Shown here in pieces: positions 44,679 through 53,199 of a stretch of 64,000 bases of DNA. Numbering within the stretch: position 1 is the first letter of the stretch; every line of letters starts with the position of its first letter. A program made the translations under genes and the position numbers. The notes beneath the pieces were generated by a model. It saw only the letters and a program-made list of their open reading frames with translations. It was not told the DNA's origin and made no database searches. Source of the DNA: Pelomonas sp039929605 (GTDB taxonomy: Bacteria; Pseudomonadota; Gammaproteobacteria; Burkholderiales; Burkholderiaceae_C); assembly GCF_039929605.1 (NCBI RefSeq), contig NZ_JBDSQX010000076.1, forward strand, positions 25,558 to 89,557, read 5' to 3'.

Positions 44679-45493
44679 TGCTGAACCGGCGCGCATTGCT
44701 TGCCTTACTGGGCGCCGCTGGTTTTCCGGCAATGGCGCTGGAGCCGCTGCTGGCCAAGAGCGCCCCGGCAGGCATCGACCCGACGCCCTATCTCGTCAGC
44801 GAGAAGCTGGACGGTGTGCGGGCGTTGTGGGATGGCAGCACGCTGAGGTTTCGCAGTGGCCGCACGGTGTCTGCACCCGCCTGGTTCCTGGCTGCGCTGC
44901 CCAAGACGCCGCTGGACGGCGAGTTGTGGATCGCGCGGCGCAGCTTTGATGCGCTGTCCGCCGCGGTGAGGCGGGCCGAGCCGGTCGATGCCGAGTGGCG
45001 CCGCATCACCTACCGCGTGTTCGAACTGCCGACGGGAGATGGCAGCTTCGAGCAGCGCGCCGACAAGTTGAAGACCTTGGCGAGCGACATCGTCGTGCCC
45101 GTCGAGCAGCAGCGCGTCAAGTCGAATGCGGAGCTGCGGGCCAAGCTCAAGCAGCTGGTCGACGCTGGCGGCGAAGGCCTGATGCTGCACCGCGCCGATG
45201 CGCCGCTGGCTTCGGGCCGAAGCGACCTCTTGCTCAAGCTCAAGCCGCTGGCAGATGCCGAAGCCGTCGTGGTCGGCCATGAGCCCGGCAAGGGCCGCCT
45301 GGCGGGCCAGCTCGGCGCACTGGAGTTGCAGACGCCCGAGGGTGTTCGCTTCAAGCTGGGCACCGGCTTCACCGACGCCCAGCGTCGCAACCCGCCGCCG
45401 GTCGGCGCGACGGTCACGTACCGCTACCGCGACCTGACGCCGTCGGGCAAGCCGCGGTTCGCGAGCTTCCTGCGCGTCGCCGAGACGTTTTAG
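44678..45493 (+). CDS. ATP-dependent DNA ligase, exported short type (LigE-like)
   Basis: 271 residues. The N-terminus MLNRRALLALLGAAGFPAMA is an export signal. The adenylation site SEKLDGVRALWDG carries the nucleophile Lys43, LDGELWIARRSF and EGLMLHR supply later nucleotidyltransferase motifs, and an OB-type end (VTYRYRDLTPSGKPRFASFL) follows. Such small periplasmic ligases occur in many Gram-negatives and have been linked to competence or repair of extracellular DNA; that role is inference here. Joined to murB by TGATG. Confidence 0.85.
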   Translation: MLNRRALLALLGAAGFPAMALEPLLAKSAPAGIDPTPYLVSEKLDGVRALWDGSTLRFRSGRTVSAPAWFLAALPKTPLDGELWIARRSFDALSAAVRRAEPVDAEWRRITYRVFELPTGDGSFEQRADKLKTLASDIVVPVEQQRVKSNAELRAKLKQLVDAGGEGLMLHRADAPLASGRSDLLLKLKPLADAEAVVVGHEPGKGRLAGQLGALELQTPEGVRFKLGTGFTDAQRRNPPPVGATVTYRYRDLTPSGKPRFASFLRVAETF

Positions 45494-45498
45494 TCAGT

Positions 45499-45538
45499 TG
45501 GGGACAGAGCTACTCGCTGCGCTCGATCGGTCTGTCCC
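45499..45538. repeat. Hairpin between convergent ligase and argG genes
   Basis: GGGACAGA...TCTGTCCC pair across a 22-base spacer containing CTCGCTGCGCTCG. No U-tract on either side. Possibly a dispersed intergenic palindrome rather than a terminator. Confidence 0.35.
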
Positions 45539-45547
45539 GCAAAGGCT

Positions 45548-46864
45548 TTAACTTTCCAGCTTCGGCAATCCGCCGCCGGCCAGCAGGCCCACGCCGGTAT
45601 AGACGCCCAGCTTGGCGCGCGTGTCGCTGATGTCCAGGTTGCGCATGGTCAGCTGGCCTATGCGGTCGGCCGGGCTGAAGGCGCCTTCGACCTTTTCCAT
45701 GCTCAGGCGCTCGGGCGCGTAGGTGAGGTTGGGGCTCTTCGTGTCCAGCAGCGAGTAGTCGTTGCCGCGGCGCAGTTCAACGGCAACCTCGCCGGTGATG
45801 GCGCGGGCGATCCAGCGCTGGGCGGATTCGCGCAGCATGATGGCTTGCGGGTCGAACCAGCGGCCCTGGTAGAGCAAGCGGCCGAGCTTGCGGCCGTTGT
45901 CGCGGTAGAGCTCGATGGTGTCTTCGTTGTGGATGCCGGTGACGAGGCGCTCGTAGGCGATGTGCAGCAGCGCCAGGCCCGGCGCCTCGTAGATGCCGCG
46001 GCTCTTGGCTTCGATGATGCGGTTCTCGATCTGGTCGCTCATGCCCAGGCCGTGGCGGCCGCCGATGACGTTGGCCTCGGCCAGCAGTGCCACCGGGTCG
46101 CGGTATTCGACGCCGTTCAGCGCGACCGGCATGCCTTCTTCAAACCGCACCGACACGGTCTCGGCCTTGACAACGACGTCATCGCGCCAGAAGGCCACGC
46201 CCATGATGGGGTTGACGATCTTGATGCCGCTGCTCAGATGCTCCAGGTCCTTGGCCTCATGCGTGGCGCCCAGCATGTTGGAGTCGGTCGAATAGGCCTT
46301 CTCGGCGCTCATTTTGTAGGCGAAGCCCTTCTCGGTCATGAAGGCCGACATCTCGGCGCGGCCGCCCAATTCGTCGATGAAGGTCTGGTCCAGCCAGGGC
46401 TTGTAGATGCGCAACGACGGGTTGGTCAGCAGGCCGTAGCGGTAGAAGCGCTCGATGTCGTTGCCCTTGTACGTCGAGCCGTCGCCCCAGATGTTGACGC
46501 CGTCGGCCTGCATCGCGGCCACCAGCATCGTGCCGGTCACGGCGCGGCCGATGGGCGTCGTGTTGAAGTAGGTGACGCCGGCGGTGCTGATGTGGAAGGC
46601 GCCGGCCTGCAGCGCGGCGATGCCCTCGGCGACGAGCTGCGTGCGGCAGTCCACCAGCACGGCTTTCTCCGCGCCGTAGAGCATGGCCTTGCGCGGGATC
46701 TCGTCGTAGTCCGGCTCGTCCGGCTGGCCGAGGTTGGCCGTGTAGGCGTAGGGCAGGGCGCCCTTGAGCTTCATCCAGTGCAGGGCGGCCGAGGTGTCGA
46801 GGCCACCGGAGAAAGCGATGCCGACCTTCTGGCCGACGGGAACGGATTGCAGGATCGTGGACAT
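45548..46864 (-). CDS. argG: Argininosuccinate synthase
   Basis: 438 residues from the ATG at 46864. VGIAFSGGLDTSAALHWMK is the ATP pyrophosphatase P-loop, followed by TANLGQPDEPDYDEIPRKA, STAGVTYFNTTPIGRAVTG and GDGSTYKGNDIERFYRYG. It couples citrulline and aspartate in arginine synthesis. The length and sequence fit the longer subgroup found in E. coli. It ends a unit with yaeQ and a GNAT gene rather than lying beside argD-argF. Confidence 0.96.
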   Translation of the reverse strand: MSTILQSVPVGQKVGIAFSGGLDTSAALHWMKLKGALPYAYTANLGQPDEPDYDEIPRKAMLYGAEKAVLVDCRTQLVAEGIAALQAGAFHISTAGVTYFNTTPIGRAVTGTMLVAAMQADGVNIWGDGSTYKGNDIERFYRYGLLTNPSLRIYKPWLDQTFIDELGGRAEMSAFMTEKGFAYKMSAEKAYSTDSNMLGATHEAKDLEHLSSGIKIVNPIMGVAFWRDDVVVKAETVSVRFEEGMPVALNGVEYRDPVALLAEANVIGGRHGLGMSDQIENRIIEAKSRGIYEAPGLALLHIAYERLVTGIHNEDTIELYRDNGRKLGRLLYQGRWFDPQAIMLRESAQRWIARAITGEVAVELRRGNDYSLLDTKSPNLTYAPERLSMEKVEGAFSPADRIGQLTMRNLDISDTRAKLGVYTGVGLLAGGGLPKLES

Positions 46865-46874
46865 AGAGGTCTCT

Positions 46875-47141
46875 TCAGGCAACGAGGTTCTGCCACTCGG
46901 GGTGGCGCTGGATGTAGACGTGGACGTAGCTGCAGGCGGGCACGACCTTCAGCCCTTGGCTCCGAGCCCATTGCAGGCCGGCTTCGACGAGCTTGGCCGC
47001 GAGGCCCTGGCCCTGGTAGGCCGGCGGCACGCCGGTGTGGGTGAACACGACGCGACCGGCGCTCAGGGAGTAGTCGAGCACGCTGGTGGGCGTGGTCGGC
47101 AGCGTGAAGCGCCGGCGTTCGGGCTCGTGCTGGGGGGTCAT
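46875..47141 (-). CDS. Short GNAT family acetyltransferase (YjdJ/NATD1 type)
   Basis: 88 residues. RVVFTHTGVPPAYQGQGLAA contains the acetyl-CoA loop, and the end VPACSYVHVYIQRHPEWQNL matches the short YjdJ/NATD1 group. These proteins are single compact GNAT domains of unknown substrate. Coupled to yaeQ by a 4-base overlap and lies 10 bases before argG. Confidence 0.82.
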   Translation of the reverse strand: MTPQHEPERRRFTLPTTPTSVLDYSLSAGRVVFTHTGVPPAYQGQGLAAKLVEAGLQWARSQGLKVVPACSYVHVYIQRHPEWQNLVA

Positions 47142-47698
47142 GCCGCAGCGGTCTTCAGGGCAACGGGATGGACCTCGACCGACGTGTTCGCGGTCGACAC
47201 GTAGATGCTGCCGTCCTGGATGCTGATCTGCAGCTGCATGCTGCGCTCGGCCAGCGGGATGAGGGCTTGCGACTGCTCGGCGGGGATCTGCCAGACCGCC
47301 AGGCGCGGCGCGCGCGTCAGCTTGCTCTCGATGCCACGCCACCAGACCTCGGTGCTGGACGCGAAGCTGTACGCGCTGACGCGGCGGGCGCGGCCGTGGG
47401 CCTTCATCAGGCGGCGCTCGTCGGGCTGGCCGAGGTCGATCCAGTGCTGCACCTCGCCGGTCAGGTCGAGCTGCCAGAGGTCGGGCTCGTCGACGTCGGA
47501 CAGGCCCTTGGTGAACTCGAGCCGGCCGTTGAGGTCGTCGGCCGTCACGTTCAGCGCGAAGGCCAGCACGCGGACCATCATGCGTTCGTCGGTCTCGCTG
47601 GGGTGGCGGGCAATGGTGAGCGCGTGGTCGCCGTAGACATGGCGGTCCATGTCGGCGATCTGGAGCTGGGCTTTGTGGATGGTGGCTTTGAGCGCCAT
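47138..47698 (-). CDS. yaeQ: YaeQ family protein
   Basis: 186 residues. MALKATIHKAQLQIADMDRH, HPSETDERMMVRVLAFAL, LSDVDEPDLWQLDLTG and HWIDLGQPDERRLMKA are the YaeQ pattern. The fold resembles PD-(D/E)xK nucleases (E in DETDERMM, D-E-P-D later), though activity is unproven. First gene of the yaeQ-GNAT-argG unit; divergent from the coiled-coil protein gene. Confidence 0.9.
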   Translation of the reverse strand: MALKATIHKAQLQIADMDRHVYGDHALTIARHPSETDERMMVRVLAFALNVTADDLNGRLEFTKGLSDVDEPDLWQLDLTGEVQHWIDLGQPDERRLMKAHGRARRVSAYSFASSTEVWWRGIESKLTRAPRLAVWQIPAEQSQALIPLAERSMQLQISIQDGSIYVSTANTSVEVHPVALKTAAA

Positions 47699-47800
47699 GA
47701 GATGGTAACCAAGAGAAGCCCGCGATTATCGCGGTGAAGCCTCATGGCATCATTCCGCCCCTCCGTTCCGAACCTTCGCAACCCGAGTTGCGCCCTCGTC

Positions 47801-48472
47801 ATGAAACGCATTCTTCTTCCGCTGGCCCTGGTTTTCGCTGTTTCGGCGCAGGCACAGGTCATCAGCAACACCAAGGCCAAGGTCGACCCGAAGAACAACA
47901 AGGTCAGCAACCCGGTCGTCGAAAAACCCAAGCCCAAGCTGATGTCGCGCGACGAACTGCGCACCTGCATCACCCTGCAGGACAGCAACACCAAGGAGGC
48001 ATTGGCCCTGAAGGCCGAGCAGACCGCGTTCGAGGACAACGAGGCAAAGATCAAGGCCGAGAAGGTCACGCTCGATGCCGGCGAAGCGGCGCTGAGCAAG
48101 CAGTTCTCCGAAGTGAAGGCCGAGAAGGAGGCCGTCCTGGCGGAGTACGCCGCGCTGACGGCTGAGGCGCCCAAGCTGGACAAGGCCGCACTGAAGGCGC
48201 GCAACGAGGCGTACGCAGCCCGCACCACGGCCTTCAATACGATGTTCGAAGCCGTGAAAGCGGTCGACACCGAGCAGAGCGCCAAGCGCAAGGCCTTCAA
48301 CGACAAGATCGACGCGCGGGATGTGCATTTCAAGACCGTGAAAGAGCGGGAGGAAAAGTACTTCGATGCCGATGACAAATGGAAGGCGGAGTGCAGCAAA
48401 AAGCTGTACGACGAAGTCGACTTGAAGGCTGTTCGTGCGGAAATGGCAGCGGCTTCGGCCGCAGGCAAGTGA
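47801..48472 (+). CDS. Secreted coiled-coil protein of unknown function
   Basis: 223 residues from the ATG at 47801. A signal peptide (MKRILLPLALVFAVSAQAQ) is followed by a short Pro/Lys/Val-rich stretch and a long, strongly helical Ala/Glu/Lys region likely to form coiled coil (EAKIKAEKVTLDAGEAALSK, FSEVKAEKEAVLAEY). Two cysteines (RTCITLQ and AECSKK) could form a disulphide across the helix bundle. I do not recognise a family. It has its own terminator. Confidence 0.65.
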   Translation: MKRILLPLALVFAVSAQAQVISNTKAKVDPKNNKVSNPVVEKPKPKLMSRDELRTCITLQDSNTKEALALKAEQTAFEDNEAKIKAEKVTLDAGEAALSKQFSEVKAEKEAVLAEYAALTAEAPKLDKAALKARNEAYAARTTAFNTMFEAVKAVDTEQSAKRKAFNDKIDARDVHFKTVKEREEKYFDADDKWKAECSKKLYDEVDLKAVRAEMAAASAAGK

Positions 48473-48504
48473 TTCGGCCCAGCGCCTGAACCGATGAATC
48501 GACG

Positions 48505-48545
48505 AAGGGGCCGCCTCCGGCAGGAAGCGGCCCTTGTTTCTTTCT
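48505..48545 (+). terminator. Terminator after the coiled-coil protein gene
   Basis: GGGCCGC (48508-48514) and GCGGCCC (48527-48533) form a 7-bp stem extended by AA/TT, followed by TTGTTTCTTTCTGCTTTT. Confidence 0.75.
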
Positions 48546-48564
48546 GCTTTTGAAAGGACCCCGC

Positions 48565-50613
48565 ATGAGCAACAACCCGCTGCTGCAGGACTGGGCCGGC
48601 CCCCACGGCCTGCCGCCCTTCGCCGACATCCAAGCGGCGCATTTCCAACCTGCCTTCGACGCGGCGATCGCCGCCCACCGTGCCGAGATCGAGGCCGTTG
48701 CCAGCCAGGCCGAGGCGCCGACCTTTGCCAACACGCTGGCTGCCTTCGACGCCAGTGGCCGGCCGTTGACCCGGTTGGAGCATCTCTTCTACACACTGGC
48801 TGCCTCGGCCACGTCGCCCGATCTGCAGGGCGTGCAGCGCGCGCTGGCCGCACCGCTGGCGGCGCACAACAGCGCCGTCTATATGCATGCCGGCCTGTTC
48901 GCACGCGTGGACGCGTTGTTCGAGGCGCGTGAACGCCTGGGCCTGACGGCCGAGCAGCGGCGCCTGATTGAGCGCGTGCATCTGGACTTCCTGCGCGCCG
49001 GCGCCCGCCTCGCGCCCCAGGCCGGGGCCCGCTACGCCGCCGTCATGGCACGGCTGGCCGAGCTGAACACGCGCTTCGCGCAGAACGTGCTGGCGGCGGA
49101 GAGCGGCTATCAACTGCGCCTGACGACCGAAGCCGAGTTGGCCGGGCTGCCCAGCTTCGTGCGTGCTGCGGCCCGCCAGGCGGCCATCGACCGCCAGTTG
49201 GGCGAGGGCGTCCACGTCATCACGCTGTCGCGCTCGCTGATCGTGCCCTTCTTGAGCTTCAGCGCGCGGCGCGACCTGCGTGAACAGGCCTGGCGAGCCT
49301 GGGTCGGCCGAGGTGACGACACCGGCGAGACCGACAACCGCGCCATCTGCCGCGAGATCCTGGCACTTCGCGCTGAAGCAGCCGCACTGCATGGCCACGC
49401 CTGCTATGCGGACTTCGCGCTGGCGGACACGATGGCCTGCAACCAAGGCGCCGTCATGGGCTTGCTGGAGCGCGTCTGGCACCCGGCGCTGGCCGCGCAG
49501 GCACGCGAGCGCGAGGCCGTGCAGGGCGCGATGACTGCGGCCGGCGCCACGCATGCGCTGGAGGCTTGGGACTGGCGCTTCTACGCAGAGCAGGCCAAGC
49601 GAGCTCGCTTCGAGCTGGATGAGGCCGAGGTCAAACCTTACTTCGCGCTCGACCGCATGGTCGCGGCAATGTTCGATTGCGCCAGCCGCCTGTTCGGCTT
49701 GCAGTTCAAGCTGCGGCCAGACATCGCCGGCTACCACGCCGATGTGCGCGCCTACGAGGTCTTCAACGCTGATGGCTCCTTGCGTGGCCTCTTCCTGCAG
49801 GACAACTTCGCGCGGCCCACCAAGCGCAGCGGTGCGTGGATGAACGCGATGCGCAACCAGAGCCGCGCGCTCGGCGCCACGCCCGTCATTCTGAACAACA
49901 ACAACTTCGCCCGTGGCGCGGCCGGTGAGCCGACGCTCTTGAGCTTCGACGACGTGCGCACGCTCTTCCACGAGTTCGGCCACGGCCTGCACGGCCTGCT
50001 GAGCAGCGTCGAGCACGAGCGCCTGGCCGGCACGCAGGTGCTGCGCGACTTCGTCGAACTGCCGTCCCAGCTCTACGAGCACTGGATGGCCGAGCCCGAG
50101 GTGCTGAAGAAGTTCGCCCGTCACTGGCAGACCGATGAGCCGCTGCCCGACGCGTTGCTTGCCAAGCTGCAGGCCGCGCGCCAGTTCGGCCAGGGCTACG
50201 AGACGCTGCGCTACACCGCCAGCGCGCTCGTCGACATGGCGGCGCACGCGCTGCCCGAGGCGCCGGCGGACGTCGTCGCCTTCGAGCGCGAGACGCTGGC
50301 GAAGTGGAAGCTGCCCGCCGAGGTCGGCCTCAACCACCGGCTCACTCACTTCCAGCATCTGTTCAGCAGCTCGGGCTACGCGGCGGGCTACTACGTCTAT
50401 CTGTGGGCCGAGGTGCTGGACTGCGACGCCTTCGACGCCTTCGTCGAGGCCGGCAGCGTGTTCGATACGGCGGTGGCGGCGCGGCTGTAGGAGTGCATCT
50501 ACTCGGCTGGCAACAGCGTCGAGCCGGGCGCGGCCTTCCGAGCGTTTCGTGGGCGTGACCCGGTTGTCGAGCCGATGTTGAAAGACCGCGGCCTGATTGA
50601 GCCGGCGGCTTGA
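48565..50613 (+). pseudogene. M3 family oligopeptidase interrupted by an in-frame TAG near its C-terminus
   Basis: From ATG 48565 (AAAGGA upstream) the frame codes for 641 residues of an M3 oligopeptidase A/Dcp-type metallopeptidase. The zinc site is LFHEFGHGLHGLL (His469, Glu470, His473), with FVELPSQLYEHW and the late GYYVYLWAEVLDCDAF segment. A TAG at 50488-50490 stops it. The same frame then continues 40 codons (ECIYSAGNS, RAFRGRDP, LKDRGL), which is the expected family C-terminus, to TGA at 50611-50613. A single CAG-to-TAG change would explain this. The truncated protein keeps the active site and may or may not fold. Sequencing error is possible. Confidence 0.8.
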
Positions 50614-50829
50614 GGCTGGGCGAGCACGGCTGCCGCCAACAGCCTCACGCCGCCGGCTCAACCGGCCCCGCTTTGCGGCCTAAGCCTAAGCAGGTTGCGC
50701 GACGGAGGCCATCGCCCACTCGGCGGGCGCGCGCGTCGTGGCGGCTGGCGCTTTCCACAAAAGCTGGAGGCGCCTATGCCGCTTCTGGCCTAGACTTGAG
50801 TCGTGCATCCCTTGACTTAGGAGGTTGCC

Positions 50830-51321
50830 ATGACCTATCGCTGGATCACCCTGGGCCTGTTGGCCTTGACTGCCACCGCACAAGCTGACGTGCAGGTGAA
50901 TTTCGTCAAACCTGAGACCTTCGTTGATATCAAGGACAACAACGGTTTTCAGCAGACCGAGATCCTGAAGGACATCGAGGCCCATTTGGTGGCGCAGGCG
51001 CAGAAGTACCTCCCCGGCCGGGATGTACGCATCAACGTGACCGACGTGGACCTAGCGGGGCATGTCGAGCCCTTCGGTCGCAGCGCCACATGGGTGCGTG
51101 TCATGCGCACCGTGACGTTGCCTTCCATCTCGCTGACCTACGAGGTGCTGGAAGCCGGCAAGGTCGTTCAGCAAGGCGAGGCCCGGCTGCGCGACATGAA
51201 CTACCAGGAAGGCTTCAGCAGCTATTTCAGCAGCGACACGCTGCGCTACGAGAAGCGCATGATTGATCGCTGGTTCCAGGGCGAGTTCCGCGCGACCACG
51301 GCCGCCGCGACAACCCGCTGA
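50830..51321 (+). CDS. DUF3016 family periplasmic protein
   Basis: 163 residues. Signal peptide (MTYRWITLGLLALTATAQA), then VQVNFVKPETFVDI, INVTDVDLAGHVEPFGR, WVRVMRTVTLPSISLTYEVL and ARLRDMNYQEG, the DUF3016 pattern. Function unknown. AGGAGG precedes the ATG. The 216-base gap before it (50614-50829) shows no gene. Confidence 0.82.
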   Translation: MTYRWITLGLLALTATAQADVQVNFVKPETFVDIKDNNGFQQTEILKDIEAHLVAQAQKYLPGRDVRINVTDVDLAGHVEPFGRSATWVRVMRTVTLPSISLTYEVLEAGKVVQQGEARLRDMNYQEGFSSYFSSDTLRYEKRMIDRWFQGEFRATTAAATTR

Positions 51322-51362
51322 CGAAGCGTCGCAAGCTGCCTCAATAGGAGCGCCACAAAACA

Positions 51363-51400
51363 CAAAACCCGCCAGCGTTGCCGCTTGGCGGGTTTTGTTT
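51363..51400. terminator. Bidirectional terminator between DUF3016 gene and rpmG
   Basis: CAAAACCCGCCA (51363-51374) and TGGCGGGTTTTG (51386-51397) form a perfect 12-bp stem with A- and T-rich flanks on both sides; it serves both convergent genes. Confidence 0.85.
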
Positions 51401-51435
51401 CGAGCGAGTGTTGAGGCGGCTTGCGCCGCCTGCCA

Positions 51436-51606
51436 TCACTTCAGCTTGATTTCCTTGTACAAGACGTGCTTGCGCACCTTGGGATCGAACTTCATGAATT
51501 CGAGCTTCTGGGGCGTCGTCTTCTTGTTCTTGTTCGTTGTGTAGAAGTGGCCGGTGCCCGCAGTGGACTCCAGCTTGATCTTCTCGCGGCCGCCTTTGGA
51601 TGCCAT
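51436..51606 (-). CDS. rpmG: 50S ribosomal protein L33
   Basis: 56 residues: MASKGGREKIKLESTAGTGH, FYTTNKNKK and KLEFMKFDPKVRKHVLYKE, ending EIKLK. This is the cysteine-free form of L33 that needs no zinc. It follows rpmB by 37 bases, the usual order, and is closed by a strong bidirectional terminator. Confidence 0.96.
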   Translation of the reverse strand: MASKGGREKIKLESTAGTGHFYTTNKNKKTTPQKLEFMKFDPKVRKHVLYKEIKLK

Positions 51607-51643
51607 GGTCGTGTTCCTTCAGTAGGTCAGTGAACGGTGCGCT

Positions 51644-51877
51644 TTACAGCGCGCCCTTGGCCCGCAGGTCGGCGACGACCTTGTCGATGCCTACCTTGTC
51701 GATCAAACGCAGAGCGGCGTTGGTGATACGCAGGCGAATCCAGCGGTTTTCCGATTCAACAAAGAAACGGCGGTATTGCAGGTTCGGCAGGAACCTACGC
51801 TTGGTTTTGTTGTTGGCGTGGGAAACATTGTTCCCGACCATGGGCTTCTTGCCCGTGACTTGACAGACGCGTGCCAT
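51644..51877 (-). CDS. rpmB: 50S ribosomal protein L28
   Basis: 77 residues: MARVCQVTGKKPMVGNNVSH, NNKTKRRFLPNLQYRRF and LRITNAALRLIDKVGID. GGAGAAGC precedes the ATG. First gene of rpmB-rpmG. A possible promoter lies at 52015-52043. Confidence 0.97.
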   Translation of the reverse strand: MARVCQVTGKKPMVGNNVSHANNKTKRRFLPNLQYRRFFVESENRWIRLRITNAALRLIDKVGIDKVVADLRAKGAL

Positions 51878-52014
51878 GACGCTTCTCCGGTTGACGACTG
51901 ACCAGTTGTGGCGACGAACCTCACCAACAACCCATTGACCGCAAATGCCTGCTAAACCCGGCCCCTGAGTGTTTTCAAGGGCCAGGCGCGGTCTATCCAG
52001 CAGGCAAGCCCGCG

Positions 52015-52043
52015 AGTATAGAGGGAATCCCTTGGATCGGGAA
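52015..52043 (-). promoter_or_regulatory. Possible promoter of rpmB-rpmG
   Basis: On the - strand TATACT (52020-52015) stands 17 bases downstream of TTCCCG (52043-52038). The -10 is good; the -35 is weak. It gives a leader of about 130 bases. Confidence 0.4.
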
Positions 52044-52065
52044 GCGACTCGCGGCCAGCGCCGGA

Positions 52066-53025
52066 TCAGCCGTTCTCCTGGTCCAGAAAACGTTGTGCAT
52101 CCAGGGCCGCCATGCAGCCCGTGCCCGCGCTGGTGATGGCCTGGCGGTAGATGTGGTCCTGCACGTCGCCGGCCGCGAAGACGCCAGGCACGCTCGTCAT
52201 CGTCGCGAAGCCGTTCAGGCCGCTCCTGGTGACGATGTAGCCGTCCTTCATCTCCAGTTGACCTTGAAAGATTTCGGTGTTGGGCTGGTGGCCGATGGCG
52301 ATGAAGCAGCCGTGCACGGGAATATCGACCTTGCTGCCGGTCTGCACGTTTTGCGTGCGCACGCCGTTCACGCCGGAGGCGTCTCCCAGCACCTCGTCGA
52401 GCTGCTGGAAGAGGTGCAGAACGATCTTGCCGGCGGCGGCCTTCTCCATCAGCTTGTCGATGAGGATGGGTTCGGCGCGGAACTTGTCGCGGCGGTGGAT
52501 CAAGTGGACGGTGCTGGCGATGTTCGAGAGATAAAGCGCCTCCTCGACGGCCGTGTTGCCGCCGCCGACGACGCAGACTTCCCGCTCACGATAGAAGAAG
52601 CCATCGCAGGTTGCGCAGGCGCTGACACCGCGGCCCATGAAGGACTGTTCGGACTCCAGGCCAAGGTATTTGGCCGAGGCGCCGGTCGCAATGATCAGTG
52701 CGTCGCAGGTGTACGTGGCGCTGTCGCCGAACAGCGTGAAGGGGCGCTTGGAGAAGTCGACCTTGTTGATGTGGTCGAAGACGATTTGCGTGTTGAAACG
52801 CTCGGCATGCTCCAGGAAACGCTGCATCAGCTCGGGGCCTTGCACGCCCATCACGTCGGCCGGCCAGTTGTCAACCTCGGTCGTGGTCATGAGCTGACCC
52901 CCTTGGGCCATACCGGTAATCAGCGTAGGCTTGAGATTAGCGCGTGCGGCGTAGACGGCGGCGGTATAGCCGGCGGGGCCCGAACCGAGGATGAGCAGGC
53001 CGTGATGTTGGATGGTGGCGGTCAT
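52066..53025 (-). CDS. trxB: Thioredoxin-disulfide reductase
   Basis: 319 residues. LLILGSGPAGYTAAVYAARA (FAD site), the redox pair CATC (Cys137, Cys140) within SACATCDGFFYRE, VCVVGGGNTAVEEALYL (NADPH site) and GVFAAGDVQDHIYRQAITSA. Reduces thioredoxin with NADPH. Divergent from the crp-like gene, next to ftsK as in many Proteobacteria. Confidence 0.96.
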   Translation of the reverse strand: MTATIQHHGLLILGSGPAGYTAAVYAARANLKPTLITGMAQGGQLMTTTEVDNWPADVMGVQGPELMQRFLEHAERFNTQIVFDHINKVDFSKRPFTLFGDSATYTCDALIIATGASAKYLGLESEQSFMGRGVSACATCDGFFYREREVCVVGGGNTAVEEALYLSNIASTVHLIHRRDKFRAEPILIDKLMEKAAAGKIVLHLFQQLDEVLGDASGVNGVRTQNVQTGSKVDIPVHGCFIAIGHQPNTEIFQGQLEMKDGYIVTRSGLNGFATMTSVPGVFAAGDVQDHIYRQAITSAGTGCMAALDAQRFLDQENG

Positions 53026-53126
53026 GTCAGGGGAGGTGAGGGCGGCAGGGCATGCCGCAAGGGTGGCGAGAGGGCGTTTTAGGGGTGTTACCCAGGCCTA
53101 ACCCGAAGCGGAGAAGCCTGCCACGT

Positions 53127-53139
53127 GTGCACAATGCAC
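53127..53139. promoter_or_regulatory. Inverted repeat upstream of the crp-like gene
   Basis: GTGCA-CAA-TGCAC, about 60 bases before the ATG at 53200 and about 100 bases before trxB. It loosely resembles a CRP half-site pair (TGTG...CAC) with short spacing. It could be an operator for autoregulation; this is speculative. Confidence 0.3.
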
Positions 53140-53199
53140 GCCATTTTAGGCAGGCGTCTTTCTGGCCGCCGGCCTGGGCCTCAAACCTGGAGACTGCAT

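Noticed and set aside
45499..45538. Intrinsic terminator between the ligase and argG genes
   Set aside because: Stem of eight pairs with a 22-base loop and no U-tract on either strand; listed only as a hairpin repeat.
50488..50490. TAG as a recoded amino acid (for example pyrrolysine) in the M3 peptidase
   Set aside because: No pyrrolysine machinery or insertion element is visible, and other genes in the window end normally; a nonsense change or sequencing error is simpler.
47578..50661. Open frame of 1027 codons antisense to the M3 peptidase, coiled-coil gene and yaeQ
   Set aside because: Low-complexity shadow translation spanning three well-supported genes.
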